From the NCBI RefSeq assembly GCF_004349065.1, contig NZ_SMKZ01000001.1, positions 393,984 through 457,983 on the forward strand: a stretch of DNA of 64,000 nucleotides. Direction: 5' to 3'. The notes beneath the pieces are model-generated. The model searched no databases, was not told the DNA's origin, and saw only the letters and a list, made by a program, of their open reading frames with translations. Shown here one piece after another: positions 62,261 through 64,000 of this stretch. The first letter of the stretch is position 1. Each line of letters starts with the position of its first letter. Origin of the DNA: Jiangella asiatica (GTDB lineage Bacteria; Actinomycetota; Actinomycetes; Jiangellales; Jiangellaceae). Position numbers and translations under genes: made by a program.

Positions 62261-62272
62261 TAGCGTGGCCCG
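62261..62272 (+). promoter_or_regulatory. Leaderless-type -10 element of the nucleotidyltransferase gene
   Basis: TAGCGT (62261-62266) is followed by exactly 6 nt and then the GTG at 62273; there is no SD. Same arrangement as for the LysR, APH and two downstream genes. Confidence 0.5.
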
Positions 62273-63013
62273 GTGTTCAATCCCACCGACCGTGATCAAC
62301 TGCGCGCCCGGCTCGTCGAGACAGCCCGCGCCGACCCGCGCATCGCCAGCGCGGCCGCGACCGGGTCCGCGGCCGTCGGCGCGGAGGACCGGTGGTCCGA
62401 CATCGACCTCGCGTTCGGGCTCGCGGCCGGCACCGACCAGGACGCCGTCATCGCCGACTGGACCGCCGCCATGTACTCCGAGCACGGCGCCGTCGACCAT
62501 CTCGACGTGCCGTTCCGCCGCACCGTCTACCGAGTGTTCCTGCTGGCCAGCACGTTGCAGGTGGATCTCGCGTTCGCGCCGGACGGCGAGTTCGGCCCGA
62601 CGGCGCCGACCTTCCGGCTGATCTTCGGCACGGCGGCCGAGCAGTCCCCGTCGTCGCCACCGGACCCGTCGACGCTGATCGGCATGGGCTGGCTGTACGC
62701 GCTGCATGCCAGGTCGAGCATCGAGCGTGGCCGGGCCTGGCAGGCTGAGTACATGATCAGCGGGACGCGCGACCACGTGCTCGCGCTGGCCTGCCTGCGC
62801 CACGGGCTGCCGGCCAGCCAGGGCCGCGGCATGGACCGGCTGCCGCCGGACGTGCTGGGCCTGGTGGCCGAGGCCCTGGTCCGCTCGCTCGACAGGGCCG
62901 AGCTGACGCGCGCGTTCCGGGCGGCCGTCGCGGTGTTGGTGGCCGAGGCCCGCAGCGCCGACGCCGACCGTGCCGACCGGCTCGCCGGCGTCCTCGCCGC
63001 ACTGTCGGGCTAG
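62273..63013 (+). CDS. Nucleotidyltransferase domain protein
   Basis: 246 residues. The pol-beta-type motif is visible: GSAAVG at about residue 25, then DRWSDIDLAFGL with the DxD metal ligands, and a third acidic residue in DHLDVPF or LQVDLAFAPDG. A helical C-terminal half follows (ISGTRDHVLALACLRHGLPA). Such proteins transfer a nucleotide to a small molecule, or act as toxin-type AMPylators. No antitoxin-like partner was recognised. The start codon is GTG directly after a leaderless promoter. Confidence 0.78.
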   Translation: MFNPTDRDQLRARLVETARADPRIASAAATGSAAVGAEDRWSDIDLAFGLAAGTDQDAVIADWTAAMYSEHGAVDHLDVPFRRTVYRVFLLASTLQVDLAFAPDGEFGPTAPTFRLIFGTAAEQSPSSPPDPSTLIGMGWLYALHARSSIERGRAWQAEYMISGTRDHVLALACLRHGLPASQGRGMDRLPPDVLGLVAEALVRSLDRAELTRAFRAAVAVLVAEARSADADRADRLAGVLAALSG

Positions 63014-63017
63014 CGAG

Positions 63018-63206
63018 TCAGTCGTCGCTGCTGGTACGGCCGGCCAGGAACGCCAGCAGCGCCGAGTCGGCCGACGTGACCCGGTCGACCTCCTCGCCCC
63101 CGTCGCACCGGCACAGCGCGACGGTGGTGCCGGCGGGAGTGCGAGCCACGACCCGCCACACGCCGCCGGCGTCCTGCCAGCGGGTCAGCGTGCCCACGAC
63201 GTCCAT
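63018..63206 (-). CDS. Small unrecognised 62-residue protein
   Basis: 62 residues (WQDAGGVWRVVARTPAGTTV, ALCRCDGGEEVDRV, SALLAFLAGR). It looks like a small beta-barrel with one Cys pair spaced as CRC and no membrane segment. ATG 63206 is 6 nt after a minus-strand TAGAGT, suggesting a leaderless transcript. It converges with the nucleotidyltransferase gene (4-nt gap) and is divergent from the AAA kinase. I cannot name the family. Confidence 0.6.
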   Translation of the reverse strand: MDVVGTLTRWQDAGGVWRVVARTPAGTTVALCRCDGGEEVDRVTSADSALLAFLAGRTSSDD

Positions 63207-63228
63207 GCCACCACTCTATGGTGGTGCG
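63207..63228. promoter_or_regulatory. Mirror-image leaderless promoter pair
   Basis: Plus strand: TATGGT (63217-63222), 6 nt, GTG 63229. Minus strand: TAGAGT (63218-63213), 6 nt, ATG 63206. The two -10 elements overlap inside the dyad CCACCA-CTCTA-TGGTGG (63208-63224). Only 22 bp separate the two start codons. Confidence 0.5.
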
Positions 63229-63777
63229 GTGCCCCGGCTGATCGTGCTCAACGGACCACCGGCCATCGGCAAGTCCACCCTCGCCCGCCGGTACGTCGAC
63301 GACCACCCGCTCGCCCTGAACCTCGACGTCGACCGGGTTCGCGACCTGATCGGCGGCTGGCGCGACGATCCGCACGCCGCCGGCCTGCTGGCCCGCGCGA
63401 TCGCCGTCGCCGCGGCCGCCGCCCACCTGCGCGCCGGCCACGACGTCGTCGTGCCGCAGTACCTCGGCCGGCCGCGGTTCCTGGAGGAGCTGGAGGCCAC
63501 CGCCGAGGCCGTGGGCGCGCGCTTCCACGAGCTCGTGCTGTGGGACGAGAAGCACGGCGCGCTGCGGCGCTTCGCCGAGCGCACCCGGGCCGGCGCCGAC
63601 CCCGCGCACCTGGACGCGGCCGCGCACCTGGACACGCAGGGTGGCCCGGCCGAGCTGTCCGCCATGCACGACCGCCTGGCGGCCCTGCTGCCCACCCGCC
63701 CTCGCGCCGTCGTCGTACCCACCCGCGACGGCGACCCCGACCAGGCCTACCGCGACCTCCTGGCCCACCTGGACTGA
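63229..63777 (+). CDS. AAA family P-loop kinase
   Basis: 182 residues from GTG 63229. The P-loop is NGPPAIGKSTLA (residues 7-18). The NLDVDRVRDLIGGW stretch contains the Walker-B-like acidic residue, and VVVPQYLGRPRFLEELEA and a lid-like Arg-rich segment (LRRFAERTRAG) follow. Size and motif order resemble small-molecule kinases of the AAA_33 group, such as Zeta-toxin-like or gluconate-kinase-like proteins. No antitoxin partner is evident. Predicted leaderless GTG start. Confidence 0.82.
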   Translation: MPRLIVLNGPPAIGKSTLARRYVDDHPLALNLDVDRVRDLIGGWRDDPHAAGLLARAIAVAAAAAHLRAGHDVVVPQYLGRPRFLEELEATAEAVGARFHELVLWDEKHGALRRFAERTRAGADPAHLDAAAHLDTQGGPAELSAMHDRLAALLPTRPRAVVVPTRDGDPDQAYRDLLAHLD

Positions 63778-63907
63778 CCTGCACGGCACCAGGCCGCGCC
63801 GGAACTCCGTCGGACCCGGCACTGTCCGCTGAACGGTGTGCGGGCCCGGCGGTTCAGTGAGTTGCGGGCTATCACCAGATGGGTGCGGCTCGTGTGTGCT
63901 GTCCCGT

Positions 63908-63957
63908 TGATCGTCAACGGTTGGCGACGTCATGGTGTCGCCACCGGTTGATGATCA
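63908..63957. repeat. Dispersed hairpin element, copy 3 (degenerate)
   Basis: Arms 63908-63928 and 63937-63957 pair at 18 of 21 positions, with loop GTCATGGT. The right arm ends GGTTGATGATCATGG, matching copies 1 and 2. It lies 130 nt after the AAA kinase stop. The remaining 223-nt end of the window shows no gene. Confidence 0.65.
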
Positions 63958-64000
63958 TGGAACGTTCCTCCACCGGGTCGGAACGGTGGCGGGTCGGGTG

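Noticed and set aside
62273..63777. Toxin-antitoxin module made of the nucleotidyltransferase, small protein and AAA kinase
   Set aside because: The genes are not co-directional as a pair, no antitoxin-like DNA-binding protein is present, and the kinase resembles metabolic P-loop kinases at least as well.

Overview
The window is 64 kb of very GC-rich DNA. Tat-type and lipoprotein signals, an ANTAR regulator, genes that appear to start without a leader, cysteine-free L33/L36 paralogues and an actinobacterial-style hut operon all point to a filamentous or soil actinomycete. I favour something near Jiangella, but that is a guess from overall character. No rRNA, tRNA, CRISPR array, transposase or phage gene was seen.

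Layout. (1) 1-5.4 kb, minus strand: a catabolic operon of SDR, PcaB-like lyase, TPP-dependent E1 alpha and beta, then a ribose-type binding lipoprotein and the start of its ABC ATPase. An identical 12-bp operator lies at two points in it. (2) 5.5-8.8 kb: a GAF-ANTAR regulator, a Cys-rich small protein, a small membrane protein, and a divergent LysE exporter/LysR pair. (3) 8.8-17 kb: the histidine-utilisation operon hutH-hutU-M20 hydrolase-hutF followed by only the first ~17 codons of hutI, plus a divergent IclR regulator and an amidohydrolase. (4) 17.5-29.1 kb: two giant secreted proteins, one ThuA/sugar dehydrogenase/PKD/CBM6/DUF1080 and one with three lamin-tail domains plus a phosphoesterase. 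They are followed by a translationally coupled phosphatase, EEP hydrolase and peptide-type binding lipoprotein. (5) 29.2-36.6 kb: a LacI regulator with two unrecognised genes, divergent from an IclR gene and a complete Dpp-type permease/ATPase set that lacks its own binding protein; LacI-type operators lie between them. (6) 36.7-42.6 kb: a secreted DUF4091/NPCBM protein, the rpmJ-rpmG zinc-free ribosomal pair with a Zur-like box, PhoD phosphatase and a GNAT. (7) 42.8-52.5 kb: LacI plus mannitol dehydrogenase/fructuronate reductase, APH kinase, cupin, sugar isomerase, FAH hydrolase, secreted sialidase with two LamG domains, and a Gfo/Idh oxidoreductase. (8) 52.6-62.2 kb: a glycan/peptide ABC importer with a built-in cytoplasmic sulfatase, an RpiR regulator and an SDR. 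(9) 62.3-64 kb: nucleotidyltransferase, small protein and AAA kinase, all apparently leaderless.

Taken together the window reads as accessory catabolism: secreted enzymes attack glycans and organophosphates, several ABC importers bring in the products, and local LacI, IclR and RpiR regulators control each block. The most unusual points are the deletion of hutI inside an otherwise intact hut operon, the sugar dehydrogenase/3-keto-disaccharide hydrolase megafusion, an Opp-type transporter apparently split over two loci, the cytoplasmic sulfatase inside an importer operon, and a dispersed hairpin family found at three gene ends.
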